NCBI RefSeq assembly: GCF_007830455.1
Contig: NZ_VLLB01000008.1
Span: 124,001 to 188,000, forward strand
Source of the DNA: Pseudoduganella lurida
GTDB lineage: Bacteria; Pseudomonadota; Gammaproteobacteria; Burkholderiales; Burkholderiaceae_D
Direction: 5' to 3'
DNA length: 64,000 bases
How positions within the stretch are numbered: the first letter of the stretch is position 1; each line of letters begins with the position of its first letter. This document shows, piece after piece, positions 25,424-35,235 of this stretch. The notes beneath the pieces were generated by a model that was not told the DNA's origin, made no database searches, and was given only the letters and a program-made list of their open reading frames with translations. Made by a program: the position numbers and the translations under genes.

Positions 25424-25715
25424 CCGGAACGCCAGCAGGGCATACGCTGAAGGGCGATGTTCGAATGGCATGGCTATCCGGCAAGGCCGTCTGGAGCCAT
25501 GTTGTTGCACGGTCGACGAAGCTGCCGATGGTGCTGAAATGAGGGCATTACTGGCGGGCGATGTAGCGTACACTGCACCGATGGTTGGTAGGACTAAAAG
25601 TGAAGGCACCCCGCCTCCATATCCTCCTGAGGGGCGATATGAACTTGTTCTTACATCCAGGCTGGTCCGGCGACGGATCCCGCAACAACGAGCCTGAGCC
25701 CAGCCAGGCAGCTCC
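25424..25715. other. intergenic region before phytochrome remnant
   Basis: About 290 bp. A 26-codon frame (ATG at 25638, NLFLHPGWSGDG...) precedes and overlaps by four bases the GTG of the phytochrome remnant. It could be a leader or the relic of an upstream gene. Nothing else is visible. Confidence 0.35.
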
Positions 25716-27501
25716 GTGAGCGCTGACCTTGCCCAGTGCGGCGACGCGGCCCTGACGCTCGAGAATTGTTCCGACGAGTCCATCCATCTGCTGGGCATGC
25801 TGCAACCCCATGGTGCCATGCTCGTGCTCGACAGCACGCTGCGGCTGAGTGCCTGAAGCGCCAATGCCGCATCGCTGCTGGACATGGTGCGCGCGCCTGG
25901 ATTGCCGCTGGCGCAGCTGGCGCTTGCGCCGGCCGTGCGCGCGAACGTGGAGGCCTGCGTGGCGGCAGCCGGCGACGAGGACACCACGCACACGTCCGTG
26001 CAGACGACCATCGGTGCCCTCGAATTCGATTGCATCACCCATCGTTACCTGGGCAACGTGCTGGTCGAGTACGAGCAGCGCACGGTATCGGGAGATGTGG
26101 TGGGCCTGCTCGCCGTCAGGGCGCATGGCGCCATCGACAGCCTGCGGCGCCAGGAATCGGTCGCGACGCTCATGGGCCGGGTCACGCAGCAGGTGCAGGC
26201 CCTGACGGGTTTCGACCGCGTGATGGCTTACCGGTTCCGCCATGACGGCAGCGGCGACGTGGTGGCCGAAGCGCGTGGTGTCGACCTGGCGTCGCTGCTC
26301 GGCATGCGCTATCCCGCCAGCGACATACCCGCCCAGGCGCGCCGCCTCTACCTGATCAACACCTTGCGCCTGATTGCCAACGTAGGGGCCACTCCGGTAG
26401 CCATGCTCGGCCGCCATGACGGTGCGCCCGTCGACATGAGCCATGGCGTGCTGCGCAGCGTCTCGCCGATCCATCTCGAATACCTGCGCAACATGGGCGT
26501 CGCTGCCTCGATGAGCGTATCCATCGTCGTCAACGGCGAGCTGTGGGGCATGCTGGCATGCCATCACATGACCGCACGGCAGGTGCCGCACGCGATCCGC
26601 GCGGCGGTCGATGTCCTGGTGCAGGTGCTGGCGGCCACCGTGCAATGGCTCGAGGCCCAGCAGTGCAGCCAGTTGATCGAACAGTCGATGCAGGTGCGCA
26701 CGCGGTTGATGCGCACCCTGGTGGACGATGACGACGTGCTGCGCGCGATCCTGGACGAGGCCGCGGCCCTCTGCGCATCGCTGGAAGCGGAGGCGCTGGT
26801 CGTCTGCCAGCACGGCCGCATTCTGGTCCATGGCGATATCGACGTGACGATGGCGGCGGCGATCATCGCGTCCCTGGAGGACAGTACCGAGGAGCTGGTG
26901 GTGCGCCAGGCGCGCCCGGACTGGCCGGACAGCATCGGTGACCACAACGGCAAATGGGTCGGCATGCTGGCCCTGTCGTTCGATCCCTCGACCCGGGGCT
27001 GGCTGATCGCCCTGCGTGCGGTGCTGGACGATATCGTCGACGAGGCCCGCACCGGCAATCCGGACACCCGCTACCTCGTCGCCTCATCGGCGAGCGCCAT
27101 CGTGGACGGCGATGCCGACCGGCTCACCCAAGTGGTGAGCAACCTGCTCAGCAACGCCAAGAATCATGGCGATGCCGCGCATGCCATCGACATCCGCCTG
27201 GCCAGCGTCGGCCGGTTCGCCGTGCTGAGCATCCGCAACGCCGCCATCCCGATCAACGAGGAACTGGCCAGGGTGCTGTATGACCCGTTCAAGCGCGTGG
27301 CGCTCGATAACGCCCGGAACCGGGCGGCATGGGCCTGGGCCTGCACCTGGTCCACAAGATCGTGACGGAGCATTGCGGCACGATCCACTACAGCTACGAA
27401 GCACCCGACGTGATTTTCACGGTAGCGATTCCGCTGGCAGCGCCGGCGGCACCGACGGAAATCGCGCCAACCGCCTTCGCAAATGGCAACAGGGTGAAAT
27501 G
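25716..27501 (+). pseudogene. decayed bacteriophytochrome sensor kinase
   Basis: PAS, GAF and PHY domains of a bacteriophytochrome are recognisable: the N-terminal Cys region (AQCGDAALTLENCSDESIHLLG), a GAF domain with the YPASDIPAQARRLY chromophore-pocket motif, and the start of PHY (FDPSTRGWL). Three lesions are seen. There is an in-frame TGA at 25854-25856 in the PAS domain. The end of PHY plus the His-kinase phosphoacceptor region are missing, so FDPSTRGWL runs straight into the ATPase part (DADRLTQVVSNLLSNAKNHG). A frameshift near 27320 puts GMGLGLHLVHKIV into another frame, which ends at 27501. It is almost certainly non-functional as a light sensor. Confidence 0.85.
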
Positions 27502-27966
27502 ATGGCAATGAGAGAAGAATCGAAACGCATTCTGCTGGTCGACGACAGCCGTGACTCGGCCGATGTCATGGCCGAGTTGTTCCATTACATGGGCCATGAA
27601 ACGCAGCGCGCCTACGAGGGCATCGATGCCCTTGCGATCGCTGCCTGGTTTTCACCGCAGGTGATCATCCCGGACCTGTCCATGCCGAACATGGACGGGC
27701 TCGCGGTGTCCCGGGCGCTGCGCCGCATGCCCAATGTCTGCGATGCCGCCATCATCATCCTGACCGGATTCTGGGGAAGGACCGCGGCGGCTGCCGAGAA
27801 AAGGGGGGTGGACCTGGTAATGATGAAGCCGGCGAATCTCGAGAATGTTCTATCGGGCATGCATGCCGTGATCAGGATGCGCCAGCAGGGTTCCGGCGCG
27901 GCAGGCTGGCGGCCATCGGCGTGGCCGCCAGCATCGGCGGGATCCGGCTTGCCAGCTCGTCGATAA
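27499..27966 (+). CDS. single-domain response regulator
   Basis: A 155-residue receiver protein overlapping the end of the phytochrome remnant by an ATGA-type junction. The receiver motifs are present: KRILLVDDSRDSADV with the acidic pair, the probable phosphoacceptor Asp in IIPDLSMPNMDG, a Thr in ILTGFWG, and Lys in MMKPAN. No DNA-binding domain follows. The last ~25 residues (after RQQGSGAAG) lie in the part that overlaps the 3' end of the convergent LysR gene and are probably a non-conserved tail. It was once the partner of the phytochrome and may now be an orphan. Confidence 0.75.
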   Translation: MMAMREESKRILLVDDSRDSADVMAELFHYMGHETQRAYEGIDALAIAAWFSPQVIIPDLSMPNMDGLAVSRALRRMPNVCDAAIIILTGFWGRTAAAAEKRGVDLVMMKPANLENVLSGMHAVIRMRQQGSGAAGWRPSAWPPASAGSGLPARR

Positions 27967-28822
27967 CCACGCGCACGCGCATGGGCAGATAGCGCCCCAG
28001 CGGCCACATGGCGTAGACATCGAACCCGGGCCCGCGCAGTGCAGGAAGCACCTCCACCAGCAGCCCGGCATGCAACTGGTCCGTGATCAGCCAGGAAGGC
28101 AGCCACGCCAGCCCGGCGCCCTGGACGGCGGCCGCGGCGATCGATTCCAGGTCGTCGAAGCGCAGCCGCCCCTGCGCGACGATGCTGCGCAGGGCGCCGG
28201 ACTCGCTGAACCGCCAGGGCACAACGCGCTCGCCCTTGCCGTACGCAAGGGTGTCATGCGCTGCCAGGTCGTCGAGACAGGCAGGCGCGCCGCGGGTCCG
28301 CAGGTAGGCGGGCGCGGCACACAGCACCATGGTCTGCACGCCGAGCCGGCGCGCCTTCAGGTCGGCTTCGTTGGCCAGCGCGCCGGTGCGGACCACCAGA
28401 TCGTATCCATCCTCGAGCAGATCGACCGGCCGGTCCGTGAACGTGACATCGATCGCCAGCTGCGCGTGCTGTTTTGCCAGCGGCACCAGCAGCGGCGCAA
28501 CGCAGTGCCGGCCCAGGAGGACCGGGACGCTGATGCGCAGGCGGCCCACCGGCTCGCTGCGGCCCGTGTCGAAGATCTGTTCCGCACCCCTGATTTCCGC
28601 CAGCGCCCCGGCGCAACGTTCGTAGAACAGGGCGCCTTCCTCGGTCAAGGCCAGGCTGCGCGTCGTCCGGTGAAACAGCTGCACGCCCAGGCGCTCTTCC
28701 AGCCTGGCAATAGCCTTGCCGACGGCGGAGCGTGTCAGCCCCAGCTGCCGGGCGGCCACGGCGAAGCTCGCCCCCTGGGCTGCCTGGACAAACGCGGCAA
28801 TGCCGGCCAATGGATCGCTCAT
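27872..28822 (-). CDS. LysR-family transcriptional regulator
   Basis: A 316-residue LysR protein with a normal winged helix (LAGIAAFVQAAQGASFAVAARQ, LTRSAVGKAIARLEERLGV) and effector domain (GRLRISVPVLLGRHCVAP). The start at 28822 gives the usual N terminus; a longer frame adds residues unlike LysR. It is divergent from a metallo-beta-lactamase-fold hydrolase gene, with about 75-105 bp between, so it probably regulates it. Its 3' end overlaps the response-regulator gene by 95 bases. Confidence 0.9.
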   Translation of the reverse strand: MSDPLAGIAAFVQAAQGASFAVAARQLGLTRSAVGKAIARLEERLGVQLFHRTTRSLALTEEGALFYERCAGALAEIRGAEQIFDTGRSEPVGRLRISVPVLLGRHCVAPLLVPLAKQHAQLAIDVTFTDRPVDLLEDGYDLVVRTGALANEADLKARRLGVQTMVLCAAPAYLRTRGAPACLDDLAAHDTLAYGKGERVVPWRFSESGALRSIVAQGRLRFDDLESIAAAAVQGAGLAWLPSWLITDQLHAGLLVEVLPALRGPGFDVYAMWPLGRYLPMRVRVVIDELASRIPPMLAATPMAASLPRRNPAGAS

Positions 28823-28897
28823 ACACGCCTCTGGTGAAAAAATGTCCCCAACGCAGGGAGTAACCGGCGTCAATGGAGCGTTATTTTCTCTTATATC

Positions 28898-29965
28898 ATG
28901 AAGCCCGATTATTTGAGAGGAAACACCTTGGTCCACCCATCCCTCCCCGCGCGCCAGTCGCGCCGCACTTTAAAAAAACCTGCCGGCGTGACGGCGAAAG
29001 CACTCTCGCTTTGCATCGCCGCATGGGCCGTGACGGGAGCTGTCGCCGCAGGCAGTGCGTTCGCCGCCGGGCACACGAACGCAGTGCCGGTACAGAAGGC
29101 CCAGGTTCCTGGCTATTTTCGCCTGCCCGTCGGCACCATGACCGTGACGGCCCTCTTCGACGGCGTGGTCGACATCGACGCCGCACTGCTGGGCGGCGCC
29201 AGCAGGCAGGTCATCCGGTCTTCCTTGCATCGCAACTTCCTGCCCACCGGAGCACCGGTCCAGACGCCGGTGAACGCCTATCTGGTCGAGACCGGCGAAA
29301 ATACCATCCTGGTCGACACGGGCACGGCGAAGCTGTTCGGCCCACGGCTCGGTTTCATCCTCGAGAACCTGCGTGCAGCGGGATACCAGCCCACGGACAT
29401 CGACACGATCCTGCTGACGCACCTGCACCCCGACCATGCGGGTGGCCTGCTCGCCGAGGGCGGGACCATGGCCTTTCCGAATGCACGGGTGTACGTGCCG
29501 AAGGCCGATGCGGACTACTGGCTGAGCCGCGACAGCGAACGCCATGCGCGGCCGGATCAGCGCGCCCTGTTCAAGATGTCGCGCGATGCCGTCGCGCCGT
29601 ACCTGGCGACGGGCAGGCTCACCGTGTTCGATGCGGGCCAGCCGATCAGGAAGGGCGTCACGGCGATTGCCGCGGGTGGCCACACCCCGGGCCATACGGC
29701 CTATCTGTTCGCGTCGCGCGGTGGCGACATGCTGGTGTGGGGGGACATCATCCATAGCGCGGCGGTGCAGTTTCCGCATCCGGAAGTGGCGATCGAATTC
29801 GATTCGGACAAGCAGCAGGCCGTGAAAACACGGAACGCGCTCCTCTCGTATGCGGCCGCGCGGCGCGTCTGGGTCGCCGGTGCGCACATTCCGTTCCCGG
29901 GGATCGGCCATGTCGGCGTCGACCAGGCGTCCTCCTACCGCTGGGTGCCGGCCGACTATCGCTGA
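28898..29965 (+). CDS. exported metallo-beta-lactamase-fold hydrolase
   Basis: Up to 355 residues. The metal-binding motif THLHPDHAGG, the second metal His in GGHTPGHTAYL, and the bridging Asp in VWGDIIH define a dinuclear zinc MBL hydrolase of the type that includes lactonases and methyl parathion hydrolase. A basic N terminus and hydrophobic core (LCIAAWAVTGAVAAGSAFAAG) indicate export. Two starts are possible: ATG at 28898, or TTG at 28928, which has the better GAGGAAA ribosome site and would give a shorter signal region. It is divergent from a LysR gene. The substrate is unknown. Confidence 0.87.
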   Translation: MKPDYLRGNTLVHPSLPARQSRRTLKKPAGVTAKALSLCIAAWAVTGAVAAGSAFAAGHTNAVPVQKAQVPGYFRLPVGTMTVTALFDGVVDIDAALLGGASRQVIRSSLHRNFLPTGAPVQTPVNAYLVETGENTILVDTGTAKLFGPRLGFILENLRAAGYQPTDIDTILLTHLHPDHAGGLLAEGGTMAFPNARVYVPKADADYWLSRDSERHARPDQRALFKMSRDAVAPYLATGRLTVFDAGQPIRKGVTAIAAGGHTPGHTAYLFASRGGDMLVWGDIIHSAAVQFPHPEVAIEFDSDKQQAVKTRNALLSYAAARRVWVAGAHIPFPGIGHVGVDQASSYRWVPADYR

Positions 29966-30130
29966 TCGGGCCCGCTGCCAGGTGTGTCGGGAGGCGGACC
30001 GCTGACCGGCAGGGCGGTATTGCGAGCGAGGCCGTTGCACTGCGGCGGCGAGCGGCATCGTGTTGCTGCCGGTCCCGGTAGAATACGGCGTCGCGCAATT
30101 TCTGCCACTTCGCCTGGCTCTTCGGCCCTC

Positions 30131-31468
30131 ATGCATACCCTGGAACAATTACAAAGCGGCGCGCTGGCTGGCGCCGTCCGCCTGCAGCTGTCGTGCGGCC
30201 TCACCGCATTCCCGCGCGAGATCTTCGACCTGGCCGACACGCTGGAAATCCTCGACCTGTCCGGCAACGCGTTGTCGGCGCTGCCCGACGACCTGCCGCG
30301 CCTGACGCGGCTGCGCGTGCTGTTCTGCTCGCAGAACCGCTTCACCGTGCTGCCCCCCGTGCTGGGCGCCTGCGCGGGATTGACCATGATCGGCTTCAAG
30401 AGCAACCGCATCAGCGTGGTGCCGGCCGACGCGCTGCCGCCATCGCTGCGCTGGCTGATCCTGACCGACAACCGGCTGGAAGTCCTGCCCGCGTCGATCG
30501 GCCGCTGCGCGCAGCTGCAGAAGCTGATGCTGGCGGGGAACCGGCTGAGCACCCTGCCGGAGGCGCTGGCGGACTGCACCAACCTGGAACTGCTGCGCAT
30601 TGCCGCGAACCGGCTGACAGTGTTGCCGCCCTGGCTGCTGGGCATGCCGAAGCTGGCCTGGCTGGCCTATGCCGGCAACCCGTTCACTGCCGCGGACGAG
30701 GCGGCAGCAGCGGCCGACGCGCATCCGGCCCGCATCGGGTGGCAGCAACTGACGATTGACCGGAAACTGGGGGAAGGTGCCTCCGGCATCATCCACCAGG
30801 CGCTGTTGCGGCAAGCGGAAAGGGATGGGACGGCCGTCGCGGTCAAGCTGTTCAAGGGCGCGATCACGAGCGACGGCCTGCCCGGGTGCGAGCTGGCGGC
30901 CTGCATCGGCGCTGGCAGCCATCCGAACCTGATTCCCGTATTGGGCGAGGTCGACGATCACCCCGATGGCATCCACGGCTGTGTGATGGCCCTGGTCGAC
31001 CCCGCGTTCCACAACCTGGCCGGGCCGCCCAGCCTGGCGAGCTGCACGCGGGACGTCTACCCGGAGACCACGCGCTTTCCGCTTCAAGGCCTGCTGCGGC
31101 TGGCGCGGGGCATCGCCGCGGTAGCGCAGCATCTGCACGGCCGCGGCATCCTCCACGGCGACCTGTACGCGCACAACATCCTGCATACCGAGGGCGGCGA
31201 CGCCTTGCTGGGCGACTTCGGCGCCGCCTCGCGGTTCGTGCCGCACGGCGCCGCGGCGCAGGCCCTGCAGCGGCTGGAAGTGCGCGCCTTCGGCCTGCTG
31301 CTGGGGGAACTGATGGCACGGTGCGAGACGGCCGACGCTACCCGTGAAGTGCTCGCGAGCCTGTCCACGCTCCAGCATGACTGCACCCACCCGGACCCGG
31401 GCGCACGCCCCCTGTTCGACGCGGTCGTGCAGCGCTTGCCGGCACCTTCGGACGGAGCCGGCGCCTGA
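30131..31468 (+). CDS. leucine-rich repeat protein with C-terminal protein kinase domain
   Basis: A 445-residue protein. Residues ~20-205 form about seven leucine-rich repeats (LEILDLSGNALSALP, LRWLILTDNRLEVLP, LQKLMLAGNRLSTLP). Residues ~215-440 form a protein-kinase-like domain with a Gly-rich loop (LGEGASGIIHQ), VAVKLF lysine, a catalytic loop HGDLYAHNIL with Gly in place of the Arg of HRD, and DFG. The metal-binding Asn and Asp are kept, so activity is plausible. The upstream in-frame extension to 29984 is unlike the family and begins just after the previous gene, so ATG at 30131 is preferred. The target is unknown. Such proteins are scattered in Proteobacteria. Confidence 0.87.
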   Translation: MHTLEQLQSGALAGAVRLQLSCGLTAFPREIFDLADTLEILDLSGNALSALPDDLPRLTRLRVLFCSQNRFTVLPPVLGACAGLTMIGFKSNRISVVPADALPPSLRWLILTDNRLEVLPASIGRCAQLQKLMLAGNRLSTLPEALADCTNLELLRIAANRLTVLPPWLLGMPKLAWLAYAGNPFTAADEAAAAADAHPARIGWQQLTIDRKLGEGASGIIHQALLRQAERDGTAVAVKLFKGAITSDGLPGCELAACIGAGSHPNLIPVLGEVDDHPDGIHGCVMALVDPAFHNLAGPPSLASCTRDVYPETTRFPLQGLLRLARGIAAVAQHLHGRGILHGDLYAHNILHTEGGDALLGDFGAASRFVPHGAAAQALQRLEVRAFGLLLGELMARCETADATREVLASLSTLQHDCTHPDPGARPLFDAVVQRLPAPSDGAGA

Positions 31469-31543
31469 GCGGCCTGAACCGCGCGCCGCTGTTGCTGCCG
31501 GTCATGTTACATAGTGCCATAGCATGATGAAAGAAAGCGCGGC

Positions 31544-32878
31544 ATGAAACCTGGAGAGCTGATCGGCTGTCACGACTGCGGATGCCTGTACCAATGGCAG
31601 CCGCTGGCCGTGCGCGAGCGTGCGCGCTGCGGGCGCTGCCAGCTGGAGCTGTACCGCTGGCATGCGTCCGGCCCGACGAAACGGACCGACACCATGGTGG
31701 CGTTGACGCTGTCGGCCGTGCTGGTGTTCATCGTCGCCCAGTGCTTTCCGATCGTGACCCTGCAGATGGCGGGCATGTCCTCCGGCGTCACGCTGCCGCA
31801 GGCCGTTGCCGTGCTTTGGGGCGAGGGCATGGGCGTGATCGCCACTCTGGTGCTGTTGTGCGGGATCGTCTTTCCCGGTCTCGAACTGAGCGCCCTGCTG
31901 TACGTGGCGCTGGGGTTGCGCCGGCGTGTGCGCGTGCCCGGTTTTAACCTGGTCCTGCGCACAGTGCAGGGCGCGCGCCACTGGGCGATGACGGAAGTGC
32001 TGATGATCGGCATCCTCGTCACCGTCATCAAGATGACCAGCCTGGCACGGGTGGTGCCCCATCCGGGCCTGTTCGCGTTCGGCGTACTGACGATCCTGTG
32101 CGCGCTGGTCATGCGTTACGAGCCACGCGCGCTGTGGGCACTGGCCGACCGCCAGGTGCCGCAGCCGGACGAGGTGGGGCAGGCCGGGCATGCCCACCAC
32201 CACGAACCTCGGCATGATCACCAGCCCCCGGCCGAGCTGATCGCCTGCGATACCTGCGGCCTCGTGAACCGCCTGGAGCCGGGGGCGCACCAGGCCCTGA
32301 CACCCAAAGAGGAAGCGCGGACCAACACCCACTGCTGCCGCTGCAAGGCGTCGCTGCATCGCCGCATCCCGCACAGCATCGGCTGGACCTGGGCGATGCT
32401 GGCCGCGGCAGCGCTGCTGTACATTCCAGCCAACATGCTGCCGGTGATGTACACGCAGTCGGTCGGTGGGACGGAAGGCGACACCATCATGAGCGGCGTG
32501 CGGCTGTTCTGGAATACCGGCTCGAAAGGGCTGGCCATCATCATTTTCATCGCCAGCATCGCGGTACCGGTGTCGAAACTGCTGGCGCTGGTCTGGCTGA
32601 ACGGCACGGCGCAGCTGCGTTCGCGCGCCGCGCCATTGGCGAGAACGCGCGCGTATCGCGTCGTGGAATTCATCGGCCGCTGGTCGATGCTGGATATTTT
32701 CGTGGTCACGCTGACGGTGGCGCTGGTGCGCTTCGATGTGCTGGCCGCAATCACTGCCGGTCCCGGCGCGATCGCCTTCGGCTGCGTCGTCATCCTGACG
32801 ATGGTGGCCTCGGCGCAGTTCGATCCGCGCCTGATCTGGGACCCGATCGATTCATATGGAGAACCTCAACATGCCTGA
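31544..32878 (+). CDS. pqiA: paraquat-inducible protein A
   Basis: A 444-residue inner-membrane protein with two PqiA domains, each with a Cys-rich zinc-finger-like segment (CHDCGCLYQW...CGRCQ; CDTCGLVNR...CCRCKAS) followed by about four transmembrane helices. PqiA anchors the PqiB tunnel that moves lipids or other hydrophobic molecules between inner and outer membranes. The stop overlaps the start of pqiB. A His-rich linker (HAHHHEPRHDHQ) lies between the two halves. Confidence 0.94.
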   Translation: MKPGELIGCHDCGCLYQWQPLAVRERARCGRCQLELYRWHASGPTKRTDTMVALTLSAVLVFIVAQCFPIVTLQMAGMSSGVTLPQAVAVLWGEGMGVIATLVLLCGIVFPGLELSALLYVALGLRRRVRVPGFNLVLRTVQGARHWAMTEVLMIGILVTVIKMTSLARVVPHPGLFAFGVLTILCALVMRYEPRALWALADRQVPQPDEVGQAGHAHHHEPRHDHQPPAELIACDTCGLVNRLEPGAHQALTPKEEARTNTHCCRCKASLHRRIPHSIGWTWAMLAAAALLYIPANMLPVMYTQSVGGTEGDTIMSGVRLFWNTGSKGLAIIIFIASIAVPVSKLLALVWLNGTAQLRSRAAPLARTRAYRVVEFIGRWSMLDIFVVTLTVALVRFDVLAAITAGPGAIAFGCVVILTMVASAQFDPRLIWDPIDSYGEPQHA

Positions 32879-34595
32879 ACAGGACGGCATACGCCCGACT
32901 GCACCGTCGCTCGACGAATTGTCGAACCCTGCGCCGAGTCCTGCGCCGAGTCCTGCGCCGAATGCTGCGCCGAATCCTGCGCCGAACCACGCGCCGGTGC
33001 CGCCGTCCGCGCGCTCGTCCGTGCCCCGGCCGGCCATCGACCGTCCCAGCCGCTGGCTGCCTTCCCTGATCTGGCTGATCCCCGTGCTGGCCGCCCTCAT
33101 CGGCGCGTGGCAGGTGGCGGTCTGGCTGGGCAACCGGGGGCCGACGATCACCGTCTCGTTCTCGACCGGCGACGGCCTCGAGGCCGGCAAGACCAAGGTC
33201 AAGTTCCGCGACGTCGACATCGGCCAGGTCGTGGCAGTCCGCCTCGGCCAGGACGCGGGCCGCGTCGAAGCCGAGATCGAGATGGCGAAGGAGGCGCGCC
33301 GCTTCGCCGCCAAGGACAGCCGTTTCTGGGTGGTGCGCCCGCAGATCGGCGCGGGCGGCGTCACGGGACTGAACACGCTGCTGTCGGGCGCGTACATCGG
33401 CGCCGCGCCGGGCGCCAGCGAAGACAGCAGCGACAGTTTCACGGGCCTGGAAGCGCCGCCGGCCGTGCCGTATGGCCTGAAGGGGCGCGAGTACCGCCTG
33501 CATGCAGACAGCCTCGGCTCGCTGGCCCCCGGATCGCCCGTGTACTACCGGCGCGTGAAGGTGGGCCAGATCGCCTCGATCGCGCTGGACGCCAGCGGAC
33601 AGGGGATCGACATGTCGGCCTTCGTCGAGGACAAGTTCACGGGCCTGGTCGGGCAGGACACGCGCTGGTGGCATGCCAGCGGCGTCGATCTGCGGCTCGA
33701 TGCCAACGGCCTGAAACTCAATACCCAGTCGCTGGCGGCGCTCGCCACTGGCGGCATCGCGTTCGAAGCGGTCGATGGCCGCAAGCCGGCTGTCCCGGCG
33801 GCGGCCGGCACGCGGTTCGTGCTGGCCGAAGACCGTGCCGCGGCGCTGCGCGCGCCGGACGGCCCGGCCGTCAGCGCCGTGCTGTATTTCGACGGCTCGC
33901 TGCGTGGCCTGGTGGTGGGCGCGCCGGTCGACTTCCGCGGCATCGCGCTGGGCGAAGTGCGCAGCATCGGCGTCGAATTCGATCGCCAGCGGCGCAAGCT
34001 GAGCATGCCGGTCACGGTCGACCTGTACCCGGGCCGCCTTGGCGAATCGTTCCTCGAAACGCTCAACAGCAATACGGGCGGCGACGCGCTGGGCCAGATG
34101 GTCGCGCGCGGCCTGCGCGGCCAGCTCAAGAGCGGCAACCTGCTGACCGGCCAGCTGTACGTGGCGCTCGACTTCCATCCGAATGCGCCCAAGGCGGCGC
34201 TGGCGATGCGCGATGGCCAGCTGGTGTTCCCGACCGTGCCGGGCCAGCTCGACGAACTGCAGACCCAGGTCGCGAACATCGCGCGCAAGCTCGACAAGAT
34301 CCCGTTCGACGAGATCGGCAATAACCTGAACAAGACGCTCGTGCAGGCCAATGCATTGATCGCCCGTCTGGACGGCCAGGTGCTGCCGGAAATGCGCGAT
34401 GCGCTGACCGCCGCGAAGCAGACCTTTGCCAGCGCCGAAACCCTGCTGTCGCAGGACGCGCCGCTCCAGTCGGACCTGCGCCGCGCGCTCACCGAAGTCA
34501 CCGACACCATGGAGAAATTGAACGACCTGGCCGACTACCTGGAACGCCATCCCGAGTCGCTCATTCGCGGCAAACCGCAGGAGAAGAAGAAATGA
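32871..34595 (+). CDS. pqiB: intermembrane transport protein PqiB (three MCE domains)
   Basis: A 574-residue protein with a cytoplasmic Pro/Ala-rich N terminus, one transmembrane helix (LPSLIWLIPVLAALIGAWQVAVWL), three MCE/MlaD domains (beginning near ITVSFSTGDGLEAGKTKVKF, YRLHADSLGSLAPGSPVYY and VLYFDGSLRGLVVGAPVDF) and a C-terminal helical needle. It forms a periplasm-spanning hexameric tunnel. The ATG at 32871, with GGAGAA upstream, is preferred over ATG at 32856, and it overlaps pqiA by eight bases. The N-terminal PAPS/PAPN repeats are encoded by a degenerate 12-base tandem repeat at about 32930-32996. Confidence 0.93.
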   Translation: MPEQDGIRPTAPSLDELSNPAPSPAPSPAPNAAPNPAPNHAPVPPSARSSVPRPAIDRPSRWLPSLIWLIPVLAALIGAWQVAVWLGNRGPTITVSFSTGDGLEAGKTKVKFRDVDIGQVVAVRLGQDAGRVEAEIEMAKEARRFAAKDSRFWVVRPQIGAGGVTGLNTLLSGAYIGAAPGASEDSSDSFTGLEAPPAVPYGLKGREYRLHADSLGSLAPGSPVYYRRVKVGQIASIALDASGQGIDMSAFVEDKFTGLVGQDTRWWHASGVDLRLDANGLKLNTQSLAALATGGIAFEAVDGRKPAVPAAAGTRFVLAEDRAAALRAPDGPAVSAVLYFDGSLRGLVVGAPVDFRGIALGEVRSIGVEFDRQRRKLSMPVTVDLYPGRLGESFLETLNSNTGGDALGQMVARGLRGQLKSGNLLTGQLYVALDFHPNAPKAALAMRDGQLVFPTVPGQLDELQTQVANIARKLDKIPFDEIGNNLNKTLVQANALIARLDGQVLPEMRDALTAAKQTFASAETLLSQDAPLQSDLRRALTEVTDTMEKLNDLADYLERHPESLIRGKPQEKKK

Positions 34596-35221
34596 ACCGC
34601 CTCACGCTCGTCCAACGCAAGCGCGCGCTGTATGCCGCCGCGCTCACGACGGTGCTGGCCGGCTGCGCCAGCGCGCCACCCGACCAGTTCTACACGCTGA
34701 CCGACAGCGCCGGTGCGCCGGTGCCGGCGGCGGCGCCGGCGCCGGTCTACATCGAAATGCGGCCGGTGACGGTGCCGGACCAGGTGCGCCGCAACCAGAT
34801 GGTGGTGGCGAAGGGCGCCGGGCAGGTCGACCTGCTGGAGCATCATCGCTGGGCCAGCAAGCTCGACGACCAGATCCGCGTTGCGCTGTCGCTCGGCATC
34901 GCGGCCCAGCTGGGCGCGGTGGACGTGTACAACAACCCGGCGCCGCCCGGCGCGGCGGTGTACCGCATCAGCGCCAGCGTGCAGCGCTTCGAATCGCGGC
35001 TGGACGATTACGCGCTGGTCGATGTGGTGTGGAGCGTGCGCCGCGCCAGCGAGCGCGAGGTGCTGACCTGCCGCAGCGTGTTCCGCGAACCGGTCGGCGC
35101 CGGCCATGCGGCGCTGGTGGCCGGGCACCGGGCTGCGCTCGCCAGGGTCTCGGCAAGCATCGCCGCGGCGGTGCGCGGCCAGGCGTCGGCCTGCGCGGCG
35201 AGCGACGGGGCACCTGCCTGA
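34592..35221 (+). CDS. pqiC: PqiC-like outer-membrane lipoprotein
   Basis: A 209-residue lipoprotein with lipobox LAGCAS after a short hydrophobic stretch, followed by the ABC-transport auxiliary domain (DQFYTLTD, VYIEMRPVTVPDQVRRNQMV, HRWASKLDDQIRVAL). PqiC anchors the PqiB needle at the outer membrane. Its start overlaps the pqiB stop by four bases, completing a tightly coupled pqiABC operon. Confidence 0.92.
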   Translation: MNRLTLVQRKRALYAAALTTVLAGCASAPPDQFYTLTDSAGAPVPAAAPAPVYIEMRPVTVPDQVRRNQMVVAKGAGQVDLLEHHRWASKLDDQIRVALSLGIAAQLGAVDVYNNPAPPGAAVYRISASVQRFESRLDDYALVDVVWSVRRASEREVLTCRSVFREPVGAGHAALVAGHRAALARVSASIAAAVRGQASACAASDGAPA

Positions 35222-35235
35222 CCAGGGCCGACTGC

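Noticed and set aside
25854-25856. In-frame TGA in the phytochrome as a selenocysteine or read-through codon
   Set aside because: No SECIS-like need is known for this position, and the same gene also has a deletion of its kinase core and a frameshift, so simple decay explains it.
23522-26038. An 838-codon open frame on the minus strand
   Set aside because: It runs antisense through the LysR, the phytochrome start and the SDR in another frame; none of its product resembles a protein family.
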